Shown: positions 1 through 8,534 of the stretch, in pieces | How the letters are laid out: each line of letters opens with the position of its first letter | Position numbering within the stretch: position 1 is the stretch's first letter | Origin: Streptomyces sp. NRRL F-2580 | GTDB lineage: Bacteria; Actinomycetota; Actinomycetes; Streptomycetales; Streptomycetaceae | Length of the DNA: 64,000 nt | NCBI RefSeq assembly: GCF_000720115.1 | Contig: NZ_JOIR01000033.1 | Coordinates: 1 to 64,000 of the forward strand | Direction of reading: 5' to 3' | Program-made: the position numbers and the translations under genes | Notes under the pieces: generated by a model | The model's database searches: none | The model's input: the letters and a program-made list of their open reading frames with translations, nothing else | What the model was told of the DNA's origin: nothing

Positions 1-2
1 TC

Positions 3-83
3 CTCCAACACCTACTCGCCACCTGGACCGGCACCTGCCCAACCTGCCGACAACCCACCTGGCAGCCCTACGACACCACCTAA
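3..83 (+). other. C-terminal fragment of an unidentified protein
   Basis: An open frame enters from the left edge and stops with TAA. The visible 26 residues contain a CPTC (CxxC) motif followed by RQP. Short Cys-containing tails of this kind occur at the ends of some actinobacterial transposases, and an IS element lies close by, but the fragment is too short to name. It could also be an open frame without meaning. Confidence 0.25.
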
Positions 84-93
84 CAAAGCCCTA

Positions 94-606
94 CTAGAGC
101 GTGTCCGGGCGATCTTGTAGGGCCTTGGAGATGAGGTCGTGGATGAGGTATTCGCCGGGGGCCCGGTTTTCCTTGAGGCGGGGCAGGTTGTCGGGGCCGA
201 ACCAGTCGTAGGCGGTGTGCTTGGACCATTCCAGGGCGGGGTGGTCCAGGTCGCCGTCGACCTCGATGAGGTAGTCGGCCTCGTGCCGCTTTCCGGCCCC
301 GTCGTCGCCGGTCCAAGTGGTGATCCCGAGGAGGCGCCGGATGCGGCGCAGGCGCCAGCCGGTCTCTTCCTCGACCTCGCGGGCGAGGGTGTCCAGCAGG
401 GACTCTCCGGGCTCGACGTGGCCGCCGACGATGTCCCAGCAGTCGGGGAAGAGCCGCCGGTGGGGGCCACGCTTCTGAGCGAAGGCTTTGCCGTCCTGGT
501 TGAGGATGACCGCGCCGACCGCCCAGATCTCGCCGTCGGCGGGGACCGGGATCTCGACGTCGGCCTCCACGGCCACGTAGTGCTGATCGTCTGGCATGTC
601 CTCCAC
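94..606 (-). CDS. Nudix hydrolase
   Basis: This 170-residue protein probably hydrolyses a nucleoside diphosphate linked to another moiety (NUDIX superfamily) in the cytoplasm; the substrate cannot be read from the sequence. The complete nudix box lies at residues 62-84: GHVEPGE, seven residues, then REVEEETGW, which supplies the metal-binding glutamates. Length is normal for a single-domain member. The last codons (QDRPDTL) coincide with a sequence that matches the end of the neighbouring insertion sequence, so the natural C terminus may have been replaced or the gene may sit inside a mobile unit. The gene stands alone on the minus strand, head to head with the IS transposase remnant. Confidence 0.85.
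   Translation of the reverse strand: MEDMPDDQHYVAVEADVEIPVPADGEIWAVGAVILNQDGKAFAQKRGPHRRLFPDCWDIVGGHVEPGESLLDTLAREVEEETGWRLRRIRRLLGITTWTGDDGAGKRHEADYLIEVDGDLDHPALEWSKHTAYDWFGPDNLPRLKENRAPGEYLIHDLISKALQDRPDTL
95..114 (+). repeat. Solo IS-end-like sequence
   Basis: The 13 bases TGTCCGGGCGATC at 102-114 are repeated exactly, in inverted orientation, at 1576-1588 at the right end of the IS element. The match weakens further out (95-101). It has the orientation of a left IS end and overlaps the stop end of the nudix gene. It may be a remnant of a second copy of the same element. Confidence 0.45.
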
Positions 607-609
607 TGT

Positions 610-626
610 AGGGCCGTGTCCAGCCG
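610..626 (+). repeat. IS left terminal inverted repeat
   Basis: AGGGCCGTGTCCAGCCG; 13 of 17 bases match the reverse complement of 1579-1595. It lies 24 bases before the transposase start. Confidence 0.6.
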
Positions 627-650
627 CTGACCTGGAGCGTTGTCCGGAGC

Positions 651-1577
651 ATGGCGGGGCGGGGAGACCTTTCGGACGGGCAGAGGGAGCGACTCGAGCC
701 GCTGCTGCCGGTGAGCAACAACCAGTGCGGGCGGTGGCGAGACCACCGGCAGGTGATCAACGGGATACTGCACCGGGTACGGACCGGAGTGCCGTGGCGA
801 GACCTGCCGGAACGGTTCGGCCCGTGGAAGACCGCGTATGAGAGGCACAGGCTCTGGTCAGCCGACGGCACCTGGGAACGGCTGTTCCAGCAGGTCCAGG
901 CCGCTGCCGACGCGGACGGCGAGATCGACTGGGACATCTCGGTGGACTCCACGGTGATGCGGGCCCACCAGCACGCCGCCGGCGCCCGCCGCCGACGCCG
1001 AGTTTCCCAAAAGGGGCTACCGCAGCAGAACACCAGAGCGAGAGGCCGTGGTTGAGGCTGCTCAGCCGCCTGATGGCGGGGGCGCGGCGGGCGAGGGCCT
1101 GGGCCGCTCCCGCGGCGGGTTCACCACCAAAGTCCACCTGAGCGCCGACGGCCGCTGACGCCCGCTGTCCCTCACCGTCACCCCGGGACAGCGAGCGGAC
1201 TGCACCCAGTTCGAGCCGGTCATGGACAAGATTCGCGACCCCCGGGCCGGAGTCGGCCGTCCCGCCGCACACCGGACAGCCTCAGCGCGGACAAGGCGTA
1301 CAGCAACAGCACCATCCGCGCCTACCTCCGCAGACGCGGCATCCGCCACGTCATCCCCGAGAAGAAGGACCACAAGGCCGCCCGCCTGCGCCGAGGTTCA
1401 CGCGGCGGACGACCACCCGGCTTCGACAAAGAACGCTACAAAAAGCGCAACACGGTCGAACGCGCCATCAATAAACTCAAGGCCCATCGAGCTGTCGCGA
1501 CACGCTTCGATAAACGCGGCTACGTCTTCCTCGGCACCGTCACCGTCGCAGCCCTGGTCATCTGGCTCCGCTCATGA
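651..1577 (+). pseudogene. IS5-type DDE transposase, frameshifted
   Basis: The N-terminal part reads in frame from 651 and contains the DNA-binding region and the first catalytic Asp (DSTVMRAHQHAAG); it stops at 1055. The middle (GLGRSRGGFTTKVHL, then RPLSLTVTPGQ) is in another frame and is interrupted by TGA at about 1156. The end returns to the first frame from about 1281 (ADKAYSN with the second Asp, RGSRGGRPPGFD, ERAINKLKAHRAVATRFDKR) and stops at 1577. At least two frameshifts and one internal stop are needed to restore the protein, so it is inactive unless programmed frameshifting were used, which two shifts and a stop make unlikely. Confidence 0.85.
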
Positions 1578-1578
1578 T

Positions 1579-1595
1579 CGCCCGGACAGGGTCCT
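1579..1595 (-). repeat. IS right terminal inverted repeat
   Basis: Reverse complement AGGACCCTGTCCGGGCG. It begins two bases after the transposase stop codon and pairs with 610-626. It also pairs, more exactly over its inner part, with 102-114. Confidence 0.6.
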
Positions 1596-1686
1596 TTTCA
1601 AAGACCTCGTACGGTCGGAGGTGTCGTCTCATCACTAACGAATGGGAGGTGGCTGAACTGATCAAGACCAGACGGCGGGGCGCCCG

Positions 1687-2367
1687 CTAGTGCCGCTGGG
1701 CGGGCCCGAAGGCGGGTGGGCTCTGGTCGTCCCCGGCAGGGCCGACGTCGCCGCTCTTCCACTCCGGATCGTAGGCGCAGGGCATGCTGACGCCGCCGGT
1801 GAAGTACTCCCGGTCCGGGTACCAGGTGAAGGACATCCGCTCGTCGCCGCCGGCCCGCTGGACGAACAACTCCCAGTCCCTGCCCTGCTCGCCCTCGCCG
1901 TAGGACGTGATCTTCCAGCCGTTGTCCTTGAAGAACTCGTGCAGTCGGCGGAAGCCGGGGACCGCCTGGCTCGCCGGCACGTGGTCCAGGGCCCAGTTGT
2001 GGCTCATCGAGTAGGCGCCGTCGACGGTCTTGTCGTCCAGCCCCAGCAGGCCCCCGTCGTGGCAGAAGCTGGAGCCGAACGTGTTCTGCGTGCTGACGCC
2101 GATGTCCTCGACTCCGGGTTCTATGGTGCGCTTGAACCCCACGACCTCGTAGGCCTTCTGGGAACGCTGGAGGGCGCGGTCCGCCATCTCCTCGGGTGCG
2201 ACACGTGGGAAGTCCGTGTCCGTCGAACCCCATGCGAGCGTGGCGAGCAGAACGAGTACACCGACGAGCGCCGCGCCGCCGCATCCCAGGGCGCCGAGGA
2301 GGCACGAGGAGGCCTGGGACCGGCTCGGGTCAGGGAGGGCGGCGCTTGGCACGGTCTCGTAGGGCAT
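1687..2367 (-). CDS. Membrane-anchored hypothetical protein
   Basis: The 226-residue product has a short cytoplasmic N terminus, one transmembrane segment at about residues 23-45 (GALGCGGAALVGVLVLLATL) and an extracytoplasmic domain of about 180 residues with two cysteines (SFCHDGG and MPCAYD) that could form a disulfide. I do not recognise the family. Codon use is typical of the host, so it is likely real. A perfect 18-bp palindrome lies 58-75 bases upstream of the start and may control it. TAGCGT six bases before the ATG could be a -10 element for a leaderless transcript. Confidence 0.65.
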   Translation of the reverse strand: MPYETVPSAALPDPSRSQASSCLLGALGCGGAALVGVLVLLATLAWGSTDTDFPRVAPEEMADRALQRSQKAYEVVGFKRTIEPGVEDIGVSTQNTFGSSFCHDGGLLGLDDKTVDGAYSMSHNWALDHVPASQAVPGFRRLHEFFKDNGWKITSYGEGEQGRDWELFVQRAGGDERMSFTWYPDREYFTGGVSMPCAYDPEWKSGDVGPAGDDQSPPAFGPAQRH

Positions 2368-2424
2368 GCGAGGACGCTATGCGAGCGGGATGCGCGGCGG
2401 ATGGGTGCGGTGACCGGTCTCGGA

Positions 2425-2442
2425 GTGAGTACGCGTACTCAC
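2425..2442. promoter_or_regulatory. Perfect 18-bp palindrome, candidate operator
   Basis: GTGAGTACG followed by its exact reverse complement CGTACTCAC. It lies in the 97-bp gap between the start of the membrane-protein gene (2367) and the end of the MFS gene (2465). There is no T-run, so an operator is more likely than a terminator. No regulator gene is adjacent. Confidence 0.5.
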
Positions 2443-2464
2443 ATGACCTGCGCCATCGAGGGTG

Positions 2465-3979
2465 TCAGGTGGGTGTGTGGGCGGCTTTGTTCGTTGTGGT
2501 GCCGTCTTCGTCCTGGGCCTGCGAAGCCGCAGGCTGCTGCGGAGCGGGCGGGGTGCGGATCAGCAACGCGACCAGCACGGCCAGGGCGCCGAGCGCGGCG
2601 CCGACGCCGAATCCCCACCGGATGCCCGTGGCGAGGGCGCCGGTGGCGTCGGCGCCGTCGGCTGCTGCCGTGGCGGCGTGTCCCGACATGACGCTGATGA
2701 CCAGGGCGGTGCCGGCGGCGGCCGCGACCTGTTGGAGCGAGCCCAGGATGGCGGAGCCGTGGGGGTAGAGGTGCGGAGGCAGTACGGACAGGCCGGAGGT
2801 GAAGACGGGGGTGAAGACGAACGCCATGCCCGCACTCAGGGCCACGTGAAGGACGAGCACCAGCCAGGGCGGGGTCTGTTCGCCCGTCAGGGCGAACAGC
2901 GCGAGGCAAAGCGCGGTGAGTACGGCTCCGGGTACGACCAGGCGTGGTGCGCCGAGCCGGTCGTAGAGCTTGCCGACCTGTGGTCCGAGCAGGCCCATGG
3001 TCAGGCCGCCGGGGATGAGGAGCAGCCCGGTCTGCAGTGAGGTCAGACCGCACACCTCCTGCAGATAGATCGGCAGCAGGATGAACGCACCCATGAGGGC
3101 CATGAAGGACAGGCACATCAGGCCCAGTGCCACGGAGAAGTGACGGAACGTCAGGGCGCGCAGGTCCAGCAGCGGTGAGGACGAGCGCTGCAGTGCCAGC
3201 TGTCGCCATACGAACAGGCCTACGAGCACGGCGCCGGCCAGGGTGGTGGCCTCCGGGGGCACGAGGGCCCGGGCCGCGTTCTCGGCACCGAGCCCGCTCA
3301 GGCCGTAGACCAGGGCACCGAAGCCCGCTGCCGCCAGGGGAACGGACATCCAGTCGATGGGGGCGGCCTGCGGCTCGCCGATGTTGACCAGTTTCCGCCG
3401 ACCGAATACGGCCATGGCTCCGGCGATGGGAAGCACGGCCAGGAACAGCAGGCGCCATGACCCCAGCTGGAGCAGCACACCGGAGACGGCGGGGCCGAGG
3501 GCGGGTGCGACGGAGATGACGAGGGTGATGTTGCCCATGACACGGCCGCGGTCGTGCGGGGGCACGAGGGTCATCAGCGTCGTCATGAGCAGCGGCATCA
3601 TGACGGCGGTGCCGCCGGCCTGGACGACGCGGGCTGCCAGCAGTACGGGGAAGGTGGGCGCGGCCGCGGCCAGAGCCGTGCCGGCGAGGAACAGCGCCAT
3701 GGCGAGACCGAAGGCGGTTCGGGTCGTCACGCGCTGGAGGAACCACCCTGTCACCGGGATGACGACGGCCATGGTGAGCATGAAGGCCGTGGACAGCCAC
3801 CCTGCTGCGGCTGCGGTGACCTCGAACTCGCGCATGAGCCGCGGGATCGCGTTGACCATGATCGTCTCGTTGAGGAGGACGACGAACGTGGACAGCACGA
3901 GAATCCGCAGCACGGCGTTGACCCGGGCGGGCGAGGGGACGGGTGTTTCGTGTGGTGCGGGCATGGCGCCTTCCGTCAT
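2465..3979 (-). CDS. DHA2-type MFS multidrug transporter
   Basis: A 504-residue integral membrane protein of the major facilitator superfamily with about 14 hydrophobic segments, as in the EmrB/QacA (DHA2) group of proton-driven drug exporters. Visible signatures are VVLLNETIMVNAIPRL in the first helix, the loop with RGRVMGNITLV, and the motif-C region ISVAPALGPAVSGVLL. The start at 3979 gives a normal N terminus; ATG at 3964 is an alternative. The charged tail is cytoplasmic. No regulator gene is directly adjacent. Substrate unknown. Confidence 0.85.
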   Translation of the reverse strand: MTEGAMPAPHETPVPSPARVNAVLRILVLSTFVVLLNETIMVNAIPRLMREFEVTAAAAGWLSTAFMLTMAVVIPVTGWFLQRVTTRTAFGLAMALFLAGTALAAAAPTFPVLLAARVVQAGGTAVMMPLLMTTLMTLVPPHDRGRVMGNITLVISVAPALGPAVSGVLLQLGSWRLLFLAVLPIAGAMAVFGRRKLVNIGEPQAAPIDWMSVPLAAAGFGALVYGLSGLGAENAARALVPPEATTLAGAVLVGLFVWRQLALQRSSSPLLDLRALTFRHFSVALGLMCLSFMALMGAFILLPIYLQEVCGLTSLQTGLLLIPGGLTMGLLGPQVGKLYDRLGAPRLVVPGAVLTALCLALFALTGEQTPPWLVLVLHVALSAGMAFVFTPVFTSGLSVLPPHLYPHGSAILGSLQQVAAAAGTALVISVMSGHAATAAADGADATGALATGIRWGFGVGAALGALAVLVALLIRTPPAPQQPAASQAQDEDGTTTNKAAHTPT

Positions 3980-4175
3980 GTGAGTGTCCTCCGCGCGTGG
4001 CGGTCACACTGACAGACTGCGGCGCCGGGAAGAACTCATCGGTCTTCCCCCATCCTTTCGGTGCCGCCGCCCAAGCTCAAACCATTTTGCCGACCCGGAA
4101 CGCCAAGAGCGGCTTCCGGAGCAGGCCGGCGCCGAGCCGGGCCCCCGCCGGGCGGGGAACCAGGCTCATCCGTCG

Positions 4176-5561
4176 TTAGTCGCAGCAGTCGCAGCAGCAC
4201 TTGCACGGATTGCAGCAGCCACCACCACCACCGCAGCAGCCGTCGCCCGAGCCACCTCCGGAACCACCAGGGCCGCCGGATCCCTGACCCCCGCCCCAAC
4301 CACCGGAGGAGCCGCCCGAGTTGCCGCCGCCCTGACCGCCGCCCTGGCCGCCGAACCAGCCGTCACCCCCGGAACCGTCCCGGCTCGAACCGCCGTTGCG
4401 GTTGTCGTCGCCGAACTGCCAGGGCTCTCCGTCATCCTGGCCGGAGTCTTCGTTGCAGCGGCAGCATGTGGAGCACAACCTGCAATCGCCGCACAACCGG
4501 CCCCACTCGCGGCACCGCCGACACTGCCCCTCCGACGGCCTGCCCGACGCCATCAACCCGCCCTCCGGGGCCGCGCCCGCAAGGTTCCCTATGCCGCAGG
4601 CCGTGCCCGTCCCGGTCCCCGAGGGCGTTTCCACCTCCGCACGACGTCCCAGCCAGGGCAGCATGCGCAGGCCCCGTACCCGGCGGGGGCGCTGATGGTG
4701 ACGATGCCGAGGGTCGAAGACCCGATCGACGGCACGCTCCAACTCGCCGCCCAGGAGCGCCCGCACCAGCCGACCGTCGACGAACTCGGCATCGGACAGG
4801 GCGAGCCGGATTCCACGGACGGCGTCGTCGCAGAGCCGGCGCACCTCGGCGCGGTCCGCGCCGGTCACGGCGATCGGGTTCCACGCGCCGGACGCCTCGT
4901 CCGCGTCCAGGTCCTCCACCGCGTCCAGCAGATGCGCCAGCCGACCGAACAGACGGCCGGCTTCCGCCAGCGGTTCGGCGTTGTCCGGGCGGTCCGTGAG
5001 CACCGCGGTGTACGCGAAGGCGGCTGCGGTCGCCGTCTCCGCGGGCTCCGTGACCGTCAGCAGCGAGCCACCGGGGCCGGTCGACCGCTCGATGTCCGGC
5101 TGGCGCTCGACCGCCTCGAGCAGCAGTGCGGTGTCGAAGCCGAGCCGTTCGCCGCCTGCGACGCCCGCACGGTCCCAGTTGCGGGCGATCCGGCGTGCCG
5201 CCAGCGCCACCGGGCGACGCCCCATCAGGCCGTCGCCATCGGCCACATGGTCACGCATCTTCGCTGCGGCCAGCACCAGTGACACCGCCGCCGCCAGCCG
5301 CGCACCCTCGCCCTGCGCCACGTCCGCCGACCGCATCCCGCGCAGCGGGCACGGACCGGCGCCCCGCCGCCAGTCCCCGGTACGCTCCGACTGCGCTTCG
5401 GTCAGCACCGAGACGATCAGGCCGTCATAGTTGGTGGCCACCCTCGCGAACTGCCCGTACTCGCTGCGCAAAGCCAGGCAGAGCCCGCACAGATGCGCCA
5501 TCCACTCGGTACGCAAGCCCTCGCCCAGGCGATGACGGCACGGCCTGATGATTCCGAACAC
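4176..5561 (-). CDS. DUF5685-family protein with cysteine/glycine-rich C terminus
   Basis: The 461-residue protein starts with GTG behind a GGGGGAGAA ribosome site. Its N-terminal domain (residues 1-about 300; MFGIIRPCRHRLGEGL, then MAHLCGLCLALR) matches what I recall of DUF5685 proteins in streptomycetes, whose function is unknown. C8, C25 and C28 near the N terminus could bind metal. A second cysteine cluster at residues 347-369 has the spacing CxxC and CxxCxxCxxCCxC. It is followed by about 70 Gly/Ser/Gln-rich residues, and the last 20 residues hold ten cysteines (CNPCKCCCDCC near the end). There is no signal peptide or membrane segment. The architecture suggests a metal-binding or redox scaffold; this is inference. 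Confidence 0.75.
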   Translation of the reverse strand: MFGIIRPCRHRLGEGLRTEWMAHLCGLCLALRSEYGQFARVATNYDGLIVSVLTEAQSERTGDWRRGAGPCPLRGMRSADVAQGEGARLAAAVSLVLAAAKMRDHVADGDGLMGRRPVALAARRIARNWDRAGVAGGERLGFDTALLLEAVERQPDIERSTGPGGSLLTVTEPAETATAAAFAYTAVLTDRPDNAEPLAEAGRLFGRLAHLLDAVEDLDADEASGAWNPIAVTGADRAEVRRLCDDAVRGIRLALSDAEFVDGRLVRALLGGELERAVDRVFDPRHRHHQRPRRVRGLRMLPWLGRRAEVETPSGTGTGTACGIGNLAGAAPEGGLMASGRPSEGQCRRCREWGRLCGDCRLCSTCCRCNEDSGQDDGEPWQFGDDNRNGGSSRDGSGGDGWFGGQGGGQGGGNSGGSSGGWGGGQGSGGPGGSGGGSGDGCCGGGGGCCNPCKCCCDCCD

Positions 5562-5909
5562 CGAAGTTCTCCCCCGTAGGAACAGCTGCCCGGACGCATC
5601 CGGTCGGACGGCTCACGGACGCGAAACTGCACGTGAGGCACGACCCGGCGTGACGTCAACCGCATGTGACATCAACGCGCGGCCGACATCCTAGAGGGTC
5701 CCTTCCGAGGGGCGTCCGATGGACCGCCGCGTCCTGCCACCGTGGCGTACCGAAGACGTGGCACGCCCAGTCACGGCGGCCGTGCTCCGTGGGGTTTGAT
5801 GTACTCCGGTCGATCAGCGTTCTCGGTAGCGTGGTCATCCACTGCATGGAGTGACCATGCGCCCGGCTGGTCCGTACGAGGAATGCCGGCGGAGAGCAAT
5901 GAGGCTGCG
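5562..5909. promoter_or_regulatory. Divergent intergenic region (348 bp) with a direct repeat
   Basis: This gap separates the DUF5685 gene (leftward) and the FKBP gene (rightward) and must hold both promoters. Two copies of GTGACRTCAAC occur at 5650-5660 and 5666-5676, a 16-bp repeat period that could seat a regulator. Read on the minus strand each copy contains a TTGAYG element, so they could alternatively be -35 hexamers for DUF5685. No gene is convincing here. Confidence 0.4.
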
Positions 5910-6287
5910 ATGAGTGAACTGACGAAGCCCGTGGTCGAACTTCCGGAGGGCGATGCTCCCGAGGAGCTGACGGTCCGGGACCTCGTCGTCGGGGACGGGC
6001 CCGAGGCGAAGCCGGGCAGGGTGGTCCGGGTTCACTACGTCGGGGTCACCTTCGAGTCCGGAGTGGAGTTCGACGCCTCCTGGGACCGGGGCCAGCCGTT
6101 CAAGTTCGCCGTGGGCGGTGGCAGGGTCATCAAGGGCTGGGACCGGGGACTCAGGGGGATGAAGGTCGGCGGTCGGCGCGAGATCATCGTCCCCCCGCGC
6201 CTCGGCTACGGCAACCAGTCCCCCTCGCCGTTGATCCCGGCGGGTTCCACGCTCGTCTTCGTGGTGGACCTGCTCTCCGTGGTCTGA
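5910..6287 (+). CDS. FKBP-type peptidyl-prolyl cis-trans isomerase
   Basis: A 125-residue cytoplasmic single-domain FKBP that isomerises Xaa-Pro bonds in protein folding. The hallmark segments are present: VHYVGVTFESGVEFDASW, the active-site strand FAVGGGRVIKGWDRGL, and LGYGNQSPS followed by IPAGSTLVFVVDLL. The start at 5910 was chosen because GAGG lies five bases upstream; the open frame extends further left without a better site. Length is typical of the small FK506-binding isomerases of actinobacteria. It is followed 183 bases later by a protein kinase gene in the same direction, but an operon is not certain. Confidence 0.92.
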   Translation: MSELTKPVVELPEGDAPEELTVRDLVVGDGPEAKPGRVVRVHYVGVTFESGVEFDASWDRGQPFKFAVGGGRVIKGWDRGLRGMKVGGRREIIVPPRLGYGNQSPSPLIPAGSTLVFVVDLLSVV

Positions 6288-6469
6288 GGAAGGTGCTCAG
6301 GCCGCACCGGCACGGCGGTTCCGCTCCCGGTCCGCCAGGACGTGGCTGCGGCGGCGCGGCACCAACTGCCGAAGCCGGCCCGGTGGTCCGGGGCGGGGTG
6401 GGCCGGGCATTGGGTACGCTCTCGGTTGACTTCGGGGCGCCGGCAGGTGCTGAATCGCCGCAATCAGAG

Positions 6470-8311
6470 ATGGATCCCATGGGCAGCGCACCTTTCGCCG
6501 ACTTCTTCCAGCCGCTCAAGGCGGACGACCCGGCCGTCGTGGGCGGTTACCGCCTGGCGGCCGTGCTGGGCGCGGGCGGCATGGGCAAGGTCTACCTCTC
6601 GTACACGCCGGGCGGCCGGCCCATCGCCATCAAGGTGATCCGGCCCGAGTTCAGCGAGGACCCCGAGTTCCGGCGGCGCTTCCAACAGGAGGTGCGGGCC
6701 GCGGAGCGGGTCCAGGGGCTCTACACCGCACCCGTCATCGACTCGGACACCGAGGGCCCCCAGCCCTGGCTGGCCACGGCCTACGTTCCCGGCCCCTCGC
6801 TCGCCCACGCCGTCGCCCGGCACGGCGCGCTGCCGGTGCGCAGCGTGCTGCTGTTGACCGTCGGGGTCGCCGAGGCGCTGCACGTCATCCACGGCGCGGG
6901 CATCGTCCACCGGGACCTGAAGCCGGCCAACGTGCTGCTCGCCTCCGACGGCCCGCGCGTCATCGACTTCGGCATCGCCCGGGCCGCCGACTCCACCGCT
7001 CTGACCAGTACCGGCGTCAGCGTCGGCACCCCGGCGTTCATGGCGCCCGAACAGGCCTCGGCGGGCACGGTCACCCCGGCCACCGACGTCTTCGCCCTCG
7101 GGCAGATCGCGGCCTTCACCGCGATCGGGGCCTCCGTCTTCGGCGACGGGCCCTCGCACGCGGTGCTCTACCGGATCGTGCACGAGGACCCCGACCTCAG
7201 CGCCCTGCCCGAGGAGTTGCGGCCGGTGGTGACCCGCTGCCTCAGCCGCGATCCGGCCGACCGCCCGACCCTGACCGAGGTCATCGAGCTGTGCAACGCG
7301 GCCTCGGAGGCCCCGCTGCGCCAGGGCGAGGACTGGCTGCCGCAGGCCGTCGCCGGTTCCCTCACCGAGCGGCGGCAGCTGCCCGCGCCGGCGCCCACCC
7401 CGCCGCCGCAGCCGCCGACGGCCGCGGCGGCTCCGACTCCGACTCCGACCGAGGTCTCGCCGCAGGCACCCGCCGCCGCGCCCGGATACACGCCGACGGG
7501 TGTGGCCGCCGCGCCGACGCAGACCGCTCCGGCGCCGGGGGCTTCGGGGGCTCCAGGGGCCATGCCGCCCGGTTACCCGACGCCGCCCCCGTACGCGCAG
7601 GCTTCGTACCCACAGCCGCAGTACAACCAGCCGCAGTACAACCAGCCCCAGCACACGCAGCCCTCGTACGCCCCGGGCCACAGCGCGCCGCAGCCCTTCC
7701 ACACCCAGGGCTTCGTTCCCGTTCCGCCCGCTCAGCGCCCCAAGCGGACGGGGCTGATCGTCGTCGGGGCGGTGGCGGCGGCGGTCATCGGGCTCGCGGT
7801 CATCGGGTCCCTGCTGCCGGACGGCTCCGGCAAGGGCGGGGGCGACAAGCCCTCGGGCGGCTCCAGCGCCTCGCAGAAGGCGCCCGACCCGCAGCCGGTC
7901 TCGTACCAGGGCATCGACGTGCCCCAGAACCACCAGGTGATGTTCGCCGACAATCCGCCGCGCCCGGCCGAGGAGCCGACCGGCGCCGGGGTGCTCTACG
8001 GGCACGCCGACCTCTTCTTCTACCGGGACACCCTGTTCGGGGACGAGAAGTTCGGTACCACGAACGGCAAGCTCGTCCTGCTGAACAACTCCGAGAAGGG
8101 CTCCCTGGAGACCTGCCGCGCCGTGACGCGCTTCACCGAGAAGGTCGGCCTCGACCAGCTCACGGACGGGTCGCAGGTCTGCGTGCTGAGCAAGGCCGGC
8201 CACATCGCGCTGGCGACCTTCCGCGGCAGGTCGGGCGGAAAGAACGAGACCGCCTTCATCACCCTCGACCTGACGGTCTGGCGCAACGCCGAGGCCGCGG
8301 CGAAGAACTGA
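6470..8311 (+). CDS. Transmembrane Ser/Thr protein kinase
   Basis: A 613-residue PknB-like receptor kinase. The N-terminal kinase domain (about residues 25-290) has the glycine loop GAGGMGKVY, the ATP-anchoring K55, the catalytic loop HRDLKPAN near residue 147, DFG with D166, and MAPEQAS at the activation segment. A Pro/Ala-rich and then Gln/Tyr-rich cytoplasmic linker follows, one transmembrane helix at about residues 427-449 (GLIVVGAVAAAVIGLAVIG), and an extracellular domain of about 160 residues with two cysteines but no PASTA repeats. It presumably senses an unknown external signal and phosphorylates cytoplasmic targets. ATG at 6479 is an alternative start. Confidence 0.9.
   Translation: MDPMGSAPFADFFQPLKADDPAVVGGYRLAAVLGAGGMGKVYLSYTPGGRPIAIKVIRPEFSEDPEFRRRFQQEVRAAERVQGLYTAPVIDSDTEGPQPWLATAYVPGPSLAHAVARHGALPVRSVLLLTVGVAEALHVIHGAGIVHRDLKPANVLLASDGPRVIDFGIARAADSTALTSTGVSVGTPAFMAPEQASAGTVTPATDVFALGQIAAFTAIGASVFGDGPSHAVLYRIVHEDPDLSALPEELRPVVTRCLSRDPADRPTLTEVIELCNAASEAPLRQGEDWLPQAVAGSLTERRQLPAPAPTPPPQPPTAAAAPTPTPTEVSPQAPAAAPGYTPTGVAAAPTQTAPAPGASGAPGAMPPGYPTPPPYAQASYPQPQYNQPQYNQPQHTQPSYAPGHSAPQPFHTQGFVPVPPAQRPKRTGLIVVGAVAAAVIGLAVIGSLLPDGSGKGGGDKPSGGSSASQKAPDPQPVSYQGIDVPQNHQVMFADNPPRPAEEPTGAGVLYGHADLFFYRDTLFGDEKFGTTNGKLVLLNNSEKGSLETCRAVTRFTEKVGLDQLTDGSQVCVLSKAGHIALATFRGRSGGKNETAFITLDLTVWRNAEAAAKN
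7613..7657 (+). repeat. 15-bp tandem repeat in the kinase linker
   Basis: Three tandem units, CAGCCGCAGTACAAC twice and a diverged third, encode QPQYN repeats in the kinase linker. In-frame repeats of this kind can change linker length by slippage. Confidence 0.7.
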
Positions 8312-8534
8312 GTCGCCGGGCCCCCACCTGCGCGCGCCGGACCGCCTGGCACCGCCGGCCACGGCAAGGGGCCTCTGTTTCCCATGGGTTCGGCCGGCCC
8401 GTCGCTCGCGCACTCGACGGCCTTGCGCAGCCCATGTCCTTGCAGGGGCGGTCGAACTCGTCGACGATGCTTTCAAGCCCCGGCCTTCCGGATCCCACCG
8501 GGCCCGGCTCGGGCAGGGGAGAACAGGGGAGACA

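Larger units (their letters stand above)
610..1595 (+). mobile_element. Decayed IS5-family-like insertion sequence (about 986 bp)
   Basis: The element is bounded by imperfect terminal inverted repeats at 610-626 and 1579-1595, which match at 13 of 17 positions. It encloses one transposase gene running left to right that fills nearly the whole length. Size and single DDE transposase fit the IS5 family common in Streptomyces. No convincing target-site duplication was found. The transposase is broken, so this copy cannot move by itself. Confidence 0.75.

Noticed and set aside
4061..4999. Plus-strand frames opposite the DUF5685 gene
   Set aside because: Arg/Pro/Ser-rich antisense translations produced by the Cys/Gly-rich tail codons; the minus strand has the ribosome site and the known family start.
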